From: Kineococcus mangrovi
GTDB lineage: Bacteria; Actinomycetota; Actinomycetes; Actinomycetales; Kineococcaceae
Direction: 5' to 3'
DNA: 64,000 bases
Assembly (NCBI RefSeq): GCF_041320705.1
Contig: NZ_JBGGTQ010000001.1
Span: forward strand, 434,001 to 498,000
The position numbers were made by a program, and so were the translations under genes. The notes beneath the pieces were generated by a model. The model worked only from the letters and a program-made list of their open reading frames with translations. It was not told the DNA's origin and searched no databases. Below are positions 1 to 8,731 of the stretch, in pieces (the first letter of the stretch is position 1; each line of letters opens with the position of its first letter).

Positions 1-245
1 GCGGTCAGGACCCATCGGCGGTCGACGAGGACACCGGTGCAGATGGGTTCGTCGTCCTCGTAGACGCGGACGCTCCAGGTGCCGGTGGAGGCCGTGGACC
101 CACCGACGACGGCCTGCGCCGGCCCGGCACCGACGACGGCGCTCACAAAGGCGGCCACCAGCGCGAGGGTGGCGACGACCGGGGTCCAGCCTCCGCCCGG
201 TCGCGGCCCGCGCTGCGCGGACCCGGCGGCGAGGTGCCCGGTCAC
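1..245 (-). CDS. Secreted trypsin-like serine protease, N-terminal part
   Basis: Partial gene that runs off the left edge of the window; only about 81 residues are visible. Starting at GTG 245 it reads a short polar N-terminus, a hydrophobic stretch (VVATLALVAAFVSAVVGAG) ending in a likely signal peptidase site (AQA), then VVGGSTAS followed by WSVRVYEDDEPICTGVLVD and RRWVLTA. This is the start of an S1 (trypsin/chymotrypsin) domain; the catalytic His would fall just beyond base 1. The GTG start overlaps the stop of the upstream hydrolase by 4 bases (GTGA), so the two are probably translationally coupled. It is probably an exported endopeptidase. Its specificity and C-terminus cannot be judged. 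Confidence 0.8.
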   Translation of the reverse strand, partial: MTGHLAAGSAQRGPRPGGGWTPVVATLALVAAFVSAVVGAGPAQAVVGGSTASTGTWSVRVYEDDEPICTGVLVDRRWVLT

Positions 246-1000
246 GAGGTGCTCACCGGGGTGGCGTGTCCACCGACGGCGGCGAGGACGGTCGTGGCGA
301 CCGCTCCCGGGTGCGAGACCGCGATGGCGTGCGACCCCCCGGCGACGACGGTGGTCTCGCGGGACCCGGCTCGCTCGGCCATGAAGTCCTGCGCCTCGGC
401 GGGGATGTTCCGGTCCGCGTCGCCGTAGATCGACCACGTGGGCAGCGTCTCCCAGGCGGGTGCGACCGAGAGCGCACCGGCCAGTGCGGCCTCGGTCACC
501 GGCCGCTGCGTACGGGCCAGCACGGCCGCGACCGCCGCGGGTGCGTCCCCGGCGAACTGGCCGGGGAACTTCGCCGGGTCGATGCGGAACTCGACACCCC
601 CCTCGGCCAGCGGGTAGCTCAGCAGGGTGTGACCCAAGGTGCTGCCGGAGTAGCGCCCGGACAGCTCCAGGGCCGTCTCACCCGTCATGGGGACGAACGC
701 CGCGACGTAGACCAGGGCAGTCACGCGGTCCAGGGCCGCGGCGGCCTCGGTGATGACCATCCCGCCGTAGGAGTGCCCGACCAGGACGACCGGACGGTCG
801 AGCCCCCGCACCACGTCGATCAGGTAGGCCGCGTCGGCAGGCACCGACCGCAGGGGATTGGCGACCGCGACCACGTCGACCCCGCGCTCCTGGAGGATCT
901 CGATGACGCCCGACCAGCTCGAGGACTCGGCGAAGGCCCCGTGGACGAGGACGACGGTCGGGTGCGGCGCGGCAGGGGCGGTTTCCGGCGTGCTGGACAA
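242..1000 (-). CDS. Alpha/beta hydrolase fold protein (copy A)
   Basis: 252-residue soluble hydrolase. It has the oxyanion-loop motif VLVHGAF near residue 17, the nucleophile elbow GHSYGG near residue 75, an acid in YGDADRNIP, and the catalytic His in GGSHAIAVSHP near the C-terminus, so the Ser-Asp-His triad looks complete. This type is usually annotated as an esterase or hydroxynitrile-lyase-like hydrolase; the substrate is unknown. The start is TTG at 1000, preceded by GGAG five bases away. It lies 49 bases downstream of a paralogue with nearly the same motif layout and is coupled by a GTGA overlap to a secreted protease. The pair looks like a tandem duplication. Confidence 0.85.
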   Translation of the reverse strand: MSSTPETAPAAPHPTVVLVHGAFAESSSWSGVIEILQERGVDVVAVANPLRSVPADAAYLIDVVRGLDRPVVLVGHSYGGMVITEAAAALDRVTALVYVAAFVPMTGETALELSGRYSGSTLGHTLLSYPLAEGGVEFRIDPAKFPGQFAGDAPAAVAAVLARTQRPVTEAALAGALSVAPAWETLPTWSIYGDADRNIPAEAQDFMAERAGSRETTVVAGGSHAIAVSHPGAVATTVLAAVGGHATPVSTS

Positions 1001-1049
1001 GGGTTCTCCAAGTGGCGTGGTGGTGCTGGGCGGGCAGGGAGGGGACGGG

Positions 1050-1754
1050 TCAGCCGTTCAGCGCAGTGAGGATGAGGTCCACGACGACGTCGGGGTGGGA
1101 CAACATGACCAGGTGCGAGGAGTCGACCTCGACGGCCGCGATCCCGGCCCGCCGGTACCCGTGGCGTTCGACGTCGGGGTTGATGGTGCGGTCGGAACTG
1201 CTGACGAGCGCCCACGCGGGCTTCGTCCTCCAGGCCGCCACCGGCGCCTGCTCCTCGAAGGCGGCCGCAGCCAGGGGCCGTTGCGAGGCGGCCAGGACGC
1301 CCATGAGCTGGGGGTCGACGTCGTGGCCGAGGACGTCGGCGAAACGCGCAGGAGCCACGGAGACGTCGGTTCCGGATTCGCCGCCGGGGAAGGGCAGCGG
1401 CGTGTAGACCAGGGCAGCCGGGAGGTCGGAGTCGGGGAACCCGCCCTGCAGTTCACCGAGGCTCTCACCCTCCACCAGGGCGTAGCCGGACAGGTACACC
1501 AGACCGGTGACGTTGTCCTGAGCGCCGGCGACGGTGATGACGGCCCCGCCGTAGGAGTGGCCGACCAGGAGGACGGGGCCGGGGATGGAACGCACGATGG
1601 AGGCGACGTAGTCGCTGTCGCCGAGCAGGCTGCGGTTGGGGACCGCCGGGACGACGACCGGGACTTCCCGTTCCAGGAGGCGCCCGGTGACCGGGGCGTA
1701 GCTCGAGGCGTCGGCGAAGGCGCCGTGGACCAGGACGACGGTGGTGCCGGTCAT
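1050..1754 (-). CDS. Alpha/beta hydrolase fold protein (copy B)
   Basis: 234-residue paralogue of the gene downstream. Motifs are VLVHGAFADASS at the N-terminus, GHSYGGAVIT around residue 70, an acidic residue in SSSDRTINPDVE, and a C-terminal SSHLVMLSHP carrying the catalytic His. ATG 1754 is chosen because homology begins there (MTGTTVVLVHGAF). The open frame continues far upstream, but that part has no recognisable domain. It is the first gene of a three-gene minus-strand cluster (hydrolase B, hydrolase A, protease) and diverges from a large LuxR-type regulator across an 861-base gap, so that regulator is a candidate controller. Substrate unknown. Confidence 0.85.
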   Translation of the reverse strand: MTGTTVVLVHGAFADASSYAPVTGRLLEREVPVVVPAVPNRSLLGDSDYVASIVRSIPGPVLLVGHSYGGAVITVAGAQDNVTGLVYLSGYALVEGESLGELQGGFPDSDLPAALVYTPLPFPGGESGTDVSVAPARFADVLGHDVDPQLMGVLAASQRPLAAAAFEEQAPVAAWRTKPAWALVSSSDRTINPDVERHGYRRAGIAAVEVDSSHLVMLSHPDVVVDLILTALNG

Positions 1755-2051
1755 GGGAGGACTCCGTGGGTGAGATCGGTCGGGCGGGACGGGGGCGGTG
1801 CGGACCCGAGGGGTCTGGAAGGTGCGGTCCTGGACTCCGAGGCCCGCGGTCTCGTACGTCCGCAGTCCTGGTCCCCGGCCAGCGCGCGCGTGGGAGCCGA
1901 CGCCGCAGGCAGACCGGGGCCGGGAACGTGGGCCGGTCGCGGTGGGTCCGTCGCCGCGGTCTCGTCCCGTCCACGAACCCGCGGGCGCCCCGGTGCGGGC
2001 GTCCCCCGCGGCGTGCCGTCGCGAGGCGCCGCCCCGGGGTGGGTCGACGAG

Positions 2052-2077
2052 GTGGTTCCACGGGGTGGTTCCACGGG
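2052..2077 (+). repeat. Tandem 13-base repeat, possible operator
   Basis: GTGGTTCCACGGG occurs twice head-to-tail (2052-2064 and 2065-2077) without mismatch. Each unit contains GTGG-TT-CCAC, itself an inverted repeat, so this could be a pair of binding sites for a dimeric regulator in the divergent promoter region. Function is inferred only. Confidence 0.5.
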
Positions 2078-2200
2078 ATACCTCCGCAGTTTCGTGGACG
2101 GTGACGCCGCCGCCGCGGAGGGGCTGCCGCTCCCCGCCCCGGTGTTTCGGGCGTCTCGGTGTGCGAGTCACAGCCAACACGGTGGACGGCGCCGCCCGCC

Positions 2201-2216
2201 TCGCACGAACGTGCGA
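2201..2216 (+). promoter_or_regulatory. 16-base palindrome, SOS-box-like
   Basis: TCGCACG-AA-CGTGCGA is a perfect inverted repeat (7-base arms). It matches the actinobacterial LexA consensus TCGAAC-N4-GTTCGA at 10 of 12 fixed positions, with one symmetric change per half. It could equally be the site of another dimeric regulator. It lies about 190 bases upstream of the candidate LuxR promoter. Confidence 0.45.
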
Positions 2217-2402
2217 TGTTTTCGGCTCGCGTGGACCTGGTCGGCGCCACAGCTCACCGCAGGGACCGTCCGGCCGGGGCGCGACCGCCACGCCCGCCAC
2301 GTCCTCCTCGTCTTCCTCGTCGGCCACGACCGCATAACGGTCGGGAACCACCGCTGGCCGTCCGGTCCGGGTCCGGTCACGACGCGCCCCGCACGGTGAT
2401 GA

Positions 2403-2431
2403 TTGGACGGGTGCAATCCTCCGCGGATAAC
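2403..2431 (+). promoter_or_regulatory. Candidate promoter of the LuxR-family gene
   Basis: TTGGAC (2403-2408), a 17-base spacer, then GATAAC (2426-2431). Geometry fits a housekeeping promoter. It would give a leader of about 180 bases before ATG 2616. Confidence 0.45.
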
Positions 2432-2615
2432 GTGCCGCGCACGTGGGGCCCGGGACTGCGTGGTGGTCGTCGACAATCTCCACGCGCACCAGGACACTTC
2501 AAGACCACTGATGTCGGTGGCGGCGATCCCGGGCCCCTCGCCGGGTGTCGGCCGCTGGTTCGGGCACCGCTGTCCGCACCGGCCGGGAGGACCGCGACGT
2601 CGAAAGGACGGGGAC

Positions 2616-5486
2616 ATGGGTCCGATCTTCGGTCGCGACGCGGAACTGCTGCGCGCCTCGGCCGTGCTGGCGCGCACCCGCCAGTCGGGCAGCTCGAGCC
2701 TGCTGGCGATCACCGGAGCTCCGGGGATCGGCAAGAGCGCCCTGCTGGACGCCGTCGCGACGCTGGCGCGTCAGCAGGGGTACCGGTCCAGTCGTGGGCG
2801 CGCTGAGGAGTCCACCCAGATCGTGCCGCTGGCGGCGTTGCTGTCGGTGCTGCGTTCTGGTCCAGATCCCCTCCTCGACGACCACGCCTTCGCCGAACTC
2901 GGTGAGTTGTACGACCGGCAGCCCTGGTTGGTGGAACGGTTGGCGGACGCCTTGGCCGGTCCAGCGGCCCACCAACCCCTGGTGGTCCTCATGGACGACG
3001 TCCAGTGGAGCGATCAGCTGAGTTCCTTCGCGCTCCGGGTGGTGACCGGCCGTCTGGCCACCCACCCGGTGTGCTGGGTCCTGGCCGCACGCACTGATCC
3101 GGGTGGCCCCCTGGAGCAGGTCCTCCACGCCGCCGGGCACACGTCGAACGTCTCCCGGATCGACCTCGAGCCGCTCGACGAACACGCGGTCCACGAACTC
3201 GTGCACCACGCGGTGGGCAGGGACGTCGACAGTTCTCTCGCGCGGCTCGTCCGGCGCGCGGAAGGACACCCGCTCTTCATCCACACCCTCCTGTCGAACT
3301 GGCGGGAGGAGACGACGGGTGGCGCAGGGTCCTCCGCCGGTGGCCTCGAACCGGCGGACGGGACCGTGCACGACCCGCACCCGAGCCCGCCAGACCCCAC
3401 GAGGGCCGACGAAGTGCCGGGAGAACTCGTCTCGCTCGTGTCGCGCCAGCTCGAGTCCCTGTCCGGAGAGGCCGCAGACCTGGTGAGGACGGGTGCCGTT
3501 CTCGGCCGGCGGTTCTCCCTCGACGACGTCGCGACCCTCAGCGGCAGGACGGCGGCGCAGCTCAGCGGACCGCTGGAGGAAGCGGCGCGGGGGGGCCTGC
3601 TGGGCAGCGAGGACAGCGCGGTCGCCTTCCACCACGACCTGGTCAGGCAAGCCGTCTACGCCGGCTTGCCCGCCCCCCTGCGCTCGGCGCTGCACCGCGA
3701 TGTCGTCGAGATGATGACGCTGCAGTTGAGGCCGGCGGCGCACATCGCCCCGCACGTCCTGGGGCAGCGGGTGCTCCAGGAACCAGGTTCGACCGGTCTG
3801 CGCGAACGCCAGGTGTCGGCCAACCTGCTGCGGGCTGCAGCAGCCGAGGTGTCACGTTCCACGCCTGCGGCTGCTGCCCAGCTCCTGCACGAGACGCTGC
3901 TGCTGCTGCCTGCTGACGACGAGGGACGCTTCGACATCGGTCTGGAGGCGTTGGACGCGACCATCGCGGGCCTGCAGATCGAGATGGCCGTCGACCTCGG
4001 TCGCAGGTTGCTGGAGGAGGCCGTCACGGCTCACGAGGCAGGACGCGTGTGGTTGCGGTTGGCGGGCCCCCTGACCACGCTGTCCCAGGACGGCGAACTG
4101 CGGACCGGCACCGCTGACACGCTCGCGAACTTCCCCCCCGACGACCGCAGTTCGATCCGGCTGCAGCTGCGAGCCGTCCACGCACGTGCAGGCAGCAGGA
4201 CGGCCGAGGGTTCCGCCGCCGAGGAGGAAGCACGCGACGTCCTGCGCATCGCGACGCGCGACAGCGACACCGGGGCGGCCGAGTCGGCCTTGCTCGCCCT
4301 GGCCGAGGCTGCTGCCTGGCGCGGGTGCCACCAGGAGGCCCTCGCTCCTGCACGGAAAGCCCGGCAACGTCACGGCGGCCCGCCCCGATCGTGCGAGATC
4401 GCGGCCCTGACCGGTCTGGAGCAGTACGACCAGGCGCGACTCCTCCTGGCCGAAGCCGCCGAGGTGCACCGGTCGGACACGTGGGAGACCCTCCCCGAAC
4501 ACGCCTGGCGTCGCGCCCTGCTGGAGCTGTTCGCAGGGCGGATCCCCCTCGCACGCGCCGAAGCGGAACACCTCCTGCACCTGGGGCAGGACTTCGAGGA
4601 GTTCGCCGTCTACCGCGCGGAGGCGCACGGCATCCTGGCGCGAGCCGCCGGCACCCGCGGTGACCCGCTCACCGGGCGACGTCACGTCGAAGCCGCACGC
4701 CGCCTGCTCGTGCCGGGGAACCACTTCCAACGCTTGACGCTGCACGTCGTGGACGGGCGCCTGGCCGAAGCCGCCGGGAACGACGACACCGCGGCGAGCG
4801 CTTTCGCGCGTGCGCTGCGCCTGCGGCGCGAGCACTGCCTCAGCGGCGCCGGACCCGACTACGACTCCGCCCCCCAGATCGTGCGGGTGGCTCTGCGGGC
4901 GGGAGACCGGGCCCTGGCCGAGGACGCGGCGGCAGGCGCTGAGGGGTACGCGTCCCGCAACCCGGGGATCCCGGGCATCCAGGGGATCGCCCTGCACGCC
5001 CGCGCCCTCGTCGAGCGCGACGTCGCCACCTTGCGTCGAGCGACCGAGGTCCTCGCCACCTCCCCCCGTGTACCGGTCTACTCCGTCGCCGCCGGGGACC
5101 TCGCCGCCCTGCTCTCCGTCACCGGCGAGCTGAAGGAAGCCCGGAGGGTGTGGTCCCTCGCCAGCCGAGCCCTGTCGGCCTGGGGGGCGAGCGATCTCAT
5201 CACCGATCCACGAGCCGTCGCGCTGAGGTCCGGTCAGGGACGTCGTCGTCGGGCCGCCGGGACGACGACGGGCTGGGACTCCCTCACCGCCGCCGAAGCG
5301 CGGGTCGCCGACATCGTCGGGCGAGGAGGCACCAACCGCTCGGTCGCCACCGAACTCAGCGTCTCACCGCACACGGTGAGCACCCACCTGCGCTCGGTCT
5401 TCGTCAAACTCGGTTTGAACTCGCGGGTCCAGCTGGCCCACGTGGTGGCCGAACGCGGCCGCACGCCACCGGTGGCGCCCCACTGA
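2616..5486 (+). CDS. Large LuxR-family transcriptional regulator (LAL type)
   Basis: 956-residue ATP-binding regulator. The N-terminus is an AAA module with Walker A GAPGIGKSALLD near residue 35 and Walker B VVLMDDVQWSD near residue 125. A long helical, TPR-like middle region follows. The C-terminal 60 residues form a LuxR/GerE helix-turn-helix (LTAAEARVADIVGRGGTNRS, then VSPHTVSTHLRSVFVKLGL). In this family, effector binding and ATP drive oligomerisation and DNA binding. ATG 2616 is preferred because AAAGGA lies 7 bases upstream and the domain starts there; the frame is open back to 2403. It faces the hydrolase/protease cluster across the long intergenic region and may control it. The effector is unknown. 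Confidence 0.9.
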   Translation: MGPIFGRDAELLRASAVLARTRQSGSSSLLAITGAPGIGKSALLDAVATLARQQGYRSSRGRAEESTQIVPLAALLSVLRSGPDPLLDDHAFAELGELYDRQPWLVERLADALAGPAAHQPLVVLMDDVQWSDQLSSFALRVVTGRLATHPVCWVLAARTDPGGPLEQVLHAAGHTSNVSRIDLEPLDEHAVHELVHHAVGRDVDSSLARLVRRAEGHPLFIHTLLSNWREETTGGAGSSAGGLEPADGTVHDPHPSPPDPTRADEVPGELVSLVSRQLESLSGEAADLVRTGAVLGRRFSLDDVATLSGRTAAQLSGPLEEAARGGLLGSEDSAVAFHHDLVRQAVYAGLPAPLRSALHRDVVEMMTLQLRPAAHIAPHVLGQRVLQEPGSTGLRERQVSANLLRAAAAEVSRSTPAAAAQLLHETLLLLPADDEGRFDIGLEALDATIAGLQIEMAVDLGRRLLEEAVTAHEAGRVWLRLAGPLTTLSQDGELRTGTADTLANFPPDDRSSIRLQLRAVHARAGSRTAEGSAAEEEARDVLRIATRDSDTGAAESALLALAEAAAWRGCHQEALAPARKARQRHGGPPRSCEIAALTGLEQYDQARLLLAEAAEVHRSDTWETLPEHAWRRALLELFAGRIPLARAEAEHLLHLGQDFEEFAVYRAEAHGILARAAGTRGDPLTGRRHVEAARRLLVPGNHFQRLTLHVVDGRLAEAAGNDDTAASAFARALRLRREHCLSGAGPDYDSAPQIVRVALRAGDRALAEDAAAGAEGYASRNPGIPGIQGIALHARALVERDVATLRRATEVLATSPRVPVYSVAAGDLAALLSVTGELKEARRVWSLASRALSAWGASDLITDPRAVALRSGQGRRRRAAGTTTGWDSLTAAEARVADIVGRGGTNRSVATELSVSPHTVSTHLRSVFVKLGLNSRVQLAHVVAERGRTPPVAPH

Positions 5487-5617
5487 CGAGGCGGCACCAC
5501 CGGCTCGTCCACACCCCCTCGCACCTCCTCGAACGGGCCGCCGGTGAGCGGCGCTCTGGAGAGCACCGGGCACGCAGCGGCGGGCGCCTTCCCGACGTCC
5601 CCGCGTCCGGACCCCCA

Positions 5618-5629
5618 TAGGCTGCGCGG
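5618..5629 (+). promoter_or_regulatory. Leaderless -10 of the SNF2 gene
   Basis: TAGGCT at 5618-5623 lies exactly 6 bases before GTG 5630 and there is no Shine-Dalgarno sequence, so transcription probably starts at the start codon. Confidence 0.6.
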
Positions 5630-8600
5630 GTGCTCGTCGTCCACGGCCTCTGGACCGCCGGGCAGCGGTTGGCGCTGTGGGTCGAGGCGCCCCGCCGCCG
5701 GCCGGGCCCGGCCCAGCCCGCCGATCTCGCCGTCCTCGCGAGGCACGCGCGGTCCTGGACCGGGTTGGCGCGGGCCCTGGCCTCCCCGGTCACCGGCACG
5801 CTGCAGGTCGCGCTGCCCTGCACCCCCTCGGGCCGGCCCGCCGCCTCCACGGGACGGGCGCGGGCGGACCTGCGCCTGCTGCCCGTCGACCTCGACGTCG
5901 TCGAACTCACCGGCGAGCCGGCCGTCGCGCTGCTCGCCGAACTGGGCGGCGCGTCGGGTGCGGAGGACGGGGTCCGGGTCTCCGACGGGCTGCGCTGGCT
6001 CGGGCACGTCGCGGCGGGCGCGCGCCGGGCCGTGGAGGCCGGGCACGTCCTGCCGGACCTGCAGCCCACGGCCGACGGGGGGTTCACCGCCCGCTGGGTC
6101 CCCGCCCCCGACCGCGCCCTCGGCCGGTGGCGGACCGCCGTGGCCCGGTCCTGCCCGCCCGTGCTGCGCGCCGAGCGCCCCCGCAGTGGCCCGCCGCAGG
6201 GTCCCCCGCAGGCCCTGGACCTGCTCGACGACGTCTGCGCCCTCGTCGTCGACGTCCTCGTGGCGGCCCGCACGGCGGCGGTCGTGCCGCACGACCTGCC
6301 CGACGGCGCCGGCCCCCGCGCGTGGATCGCCGCCCTGCGCACGGGCTCCACCCTGCACGGGGAGGGCTGGCCGGCCCTGGCCCGGCGCGTGCGGGAGTGG
6401 CAGCGCAGCGGTGAGGACACCGGGTACGACGTCCTGCTGCGCGTCGTCGAACCCGCGCCCCAGGAGGACGTGCCGGACGGGCTGTCCGACGGCCACCTGG
6501 ACGCGGCCGCGCAGGAGCAGGCCCCCGACCAGCGCTGGCGGTTGCAGGTGCGGCTGCGTCCCCTGGACGACCCGAGCCTGGTCCTGACGCTGCAGGAGGC
6601 GCGCGCCGAGACCCGCGCGGGGAGCTCGGCGGGGGGTGCGCACGAGGGCGAGGACCCCCTGCTCGTCCTGCTCACCGGCGCCGCCCGCGCCGGCGCCGCC
6701 CACCCGCCGCTCAAGCGCCTGCTCGGCGGGCGGACCGACGCGGCCGCCCAGGACGGCGTCGAGCTCACCATCGACGAGCTCCTCGACCTCGTCGAGCGCG
6801 GCGGCCCGCGCCTGGGCGCGGCCGGCGTCGGGCTGCAGCTGCCGCGGCACTGGACGAGGAAGGCCCTGACGTTCTCGCTGTCGGCCTCGGCGGCGCAGCC
6901 GGGAGCCGTCACCGACCCGCAGGTGCGCAAGGACGACCTGCTCGACTTCCGCTGGCAGGCGGCGCTGGGCGACTCCCCCGTCACCGAGGCCGAGCTGCTG
7001 GCCCTGGCCGCGTCCAAGTCGTCCCTCGTGCGGTTCCGCGGCGAGTGGGTGCAGGTGGACCCCGACGCGCTGGCGCGCAGCGCGAGGTTCCTGCGCACCC
7101 GCGGCGACGGCCGGGCCTCGGTGCTCGACGTGCTGGCCGCCGTCGGCAGCGGCAAGGACCTCCCCGGCCCCGTCACGTCGCTCGACGCGCACGGCGTCCT
7201 GGGTGACGTCCTGTCCGGGCGAGCGGCCGAGCGGCTGCCGGAGCTGCCGGACCCGCCGGGCCTGCACGCCGTCCTGCGGCCCTACCAGCGGCGCGGGCTG
7301 ACGTGGCTGGCCACGATGTCCCGGCTCGGCCTCGGCGCCGTCCTCGCCGACGACATGGGGCTGGGCAAGACGCTGCAGCTGCTGGCCCTGCTGGCGCACG
7401 AGCGCGGGCGCGACGGGGACACCGGACCCGGCCCGACGCTGCTGGTGTGCCCGATGTCGGTGGTGGGCAACTGGGCCGCCGAGGCCGCGCGGTTCACCCC
7501 CGGTCTGCGCGTCCACGTCCACCACGGCCCCGGCCGGCCCCGCGGTGCGGAGTTCACCGCGCTGGCCGCCGAGCACGACCTCGTCGTCACCACGTACGGC
7601 CTGCTCGTGCGCGACGTCACCGACCTCGCCGCCGCCGACTGGCACCGCCTCGCCCTCGATGAGGCCCAGCACGTCAAGAACGCGAACACCCGGCAGGCCC
7701 GGGCCGTGCGGGCCGTCGGGTCCCGGCACCGCGTCGCGCTCACGGGGACGCCGGTGGAGAACCGCCTGGAGGACCTGCGCGCCGTCCTCGACGCGACGAA
7801 CCCCGGGCTGCTCGGCAGCCCCGCGACGTTCCGCGACCGGTTCGCCGTCCCCATCGAGAAGCTCGGTCACGCCGAACCCGCCGAACGCCTCGCCCTCGTG
7901 ACGCGACCGTTCGTCCTGCGCCGGGTCAAGACGGACCCGGCCGTCGCGGGTGACCTGCCCGAGAAGATCGAGATGACGGTGCGGGCCAACCTCACCACCG
8001 AGCAGGCCGCCCTGTACCGGCGGGCCGTCGACGACCTGACCGAACGGTTGCAGGACAGGGACTCCGACCCGGGCGGACTGTCCCGCCGGGGTTTGATCCT
8101 CGCCGCGCTGACCCGGCTGAAGCAGATCTGCAACCACCCCGCGCACTACCTGGGGGACTCCTCGCCCGTGCTGCACCGGGGCCGGCACCGCTCGGGCAAG
8201 CTGCACCTGCTGGACGACATCGTCACGTCCGCGCGCGCCGAGGGCGAGAAAGTCCTGTGCTTCACGCAGTTCGCCGAGTTCGGCCACCTGCTCACCCCGC
8301 ACCTGAGCGGCCTCACGGGCGAACCGGTGCCGTTCCTGCACGGAGGGGTGAGCCGGCGCGGTCGCGACGCGATGGTCGCGCAGTTCGCCGAGCCCGACGG
8401 CCCGGGCGTCATGCTGCTGTCCCTCAAGGCCGGTGGGACCGGGCTGAACCTGACGGCCGCCAACCACGTCGTGCACGTGGACCGCTGGTGGAACCCCGCC
8501 GTGGAGGACCAGGCGACCGACCGGGCGTTCCGGATCGGGCAGCACCGGCAGGTGCAGGTCCGCAAGCTCGTCAGCGTGGGCACCGTGGAGGAACGCGTGG

Positions 8601-8731
8601 ACGCCGTCATCAGCCGCAAGCGCGACCTCGCCGACCGGGTCGTCGGCAGCGGCGAGGGCTGGATCACCGACCTCGACACCGACGCGCTGCGCGAACTGCT
8701 CCGGCTCGGTGACGACGCGGTGGGTGAGTGA
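5630..8731 (+). CDS. SNF2-family DEAD/DEAH helicase (RapA/HepA-like ATPase)
   Basis: 1033 residues. The first ~500 contain a SNF2-associated region (DUF3670-like, about 380-490). The SWI2/SNF2 ATPase core follows: Walker A in LADDMGLGKTLQLL near residue 572, the DEAQ box LDEAQHVKN near 675, LTGTPVENR near 706, and a helicase C lobe with FTQFAEFG near 878, LSLKAGGTGLNLT and DRAFRIGQ near 968. Proteins of this group are ATP-driven double-stranded DNA or RNA-polymerase remodellers, not strand-separating helicases. The stop overlaps the start of a SWIM zinc-finger gene by one base, a pairing common in bacteria that suggests the two act together. GTG 5630 fits a leaderless start. Confidence 0.92.
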   Translation: MLVVHGLWTAGQRLALWVEAPRRRPGPAQPADLAVLARHARSWTGLARALASPVTGTLQVALPCTPSGRPAASTGRARADLRLLPVDLDVVELTGEPAVALLAELGGASGAEDGVRVSDGLRWLGHVAAGARRAVEAGHVLPDLQPTADGGFTARWVPAPDRALGRWRTAVARSCPPVLRAERPRSGPPQGPPQALDLLDDVCALVVDVLVAARTAAVVPHDLPDGAGPRAWIAALRTGSTLHGEGWPALARRVREWQRSGEDTGYDVLLRVVEPAPQEDVPDGLSDGHLDAAAQEQAPDQRWRLQVRLRPLDDPSLVLTLQEARAETRAGSSAGGAHEGEDPLLVLLTGAARAGAAHPPLKRLLGGRTDAAAQDGVELTIDELLDLVERGGPRLGAAGVGLQLPRHWTRKALTFSLSASAAQPGAVTDPQVRKDDLLDFRWQAALGDSPVTEAELLALAASKSSLVRFRGEWVQVDPDALARSARFLRTRGDGRASVLDVLAAVGSGKDLPGPVTSLDAHGVLGDVLSGRAAERLPELPDPPGLHAVLRPYQRRGLTWLATMSRLGLGAVLADDMGLGKTLQLLALLAHERGRDGDTGPGPTLLVCPMSVVGNWAAEAARFTPGLRVHVHHGPGRPRGAEFTALAAEHDLVVTTYGLLVRDVTDLAAADWHRLALDEAQHVKNANTRQARAVRAVGSRHRVALTGTPVENRLEDLRAVLDATNPGLLGSPATFRDRFAVPIEKLGHAEPAERLALVTRPFVLRRVKTDPAVAGDLPEKIEMTVRANLTTEQAALYRRAVDDLTERLQDRDSDPGGLSRRGLILAALTRLKQICNHPAHYLGDSSPVLHRGRHRSGKLHLLDDIVTSARAEGEKVLCFTQFAEFGHLLTPHLSGLTGEPVPFLHGGVSRRGRDAMVAQFAEPDGPGVMLLSLKAGGTGLNLTAANHVVHVDRWWNPAVEDQATDRAFRIGQHRQVQVRKLVSVGTVEERVDAVISRKRDLADRVVGSGEGWITDLDTDALRELLRLGDDAVGE

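Larger units (their letters stand above)
1755..2615 (+). other. Gene-free divergent intergenic region
   Basis: 861 bases between the hydrolase cluster and the LuxR-family gene. Open frames cross it on both strands, but none shows a domain, a sensible start or a plausible composition. It holds a 13-base tandem repeat (2052-2077), a 16-base palindrome (2201-2216) and a promoter-like pair (2403-2431), each listed separately. It is the only gene-free stretch over 300 bases in the window. Confidence 0.6.

Noticed and set aside
858-2399. A 513-codon plus-strand frame over the hydrolase genes and the intergenic region
   Set aside because: It lies antisense to two hydrolase genes with clear motifs and shows no recognisable domain of its own.
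1755-2489. Upstream extension of hydrolase B in the same frame
   Set aside because: The extra N-terminal residues look like translated non-coding DNA; homology begins at ATG 1754.
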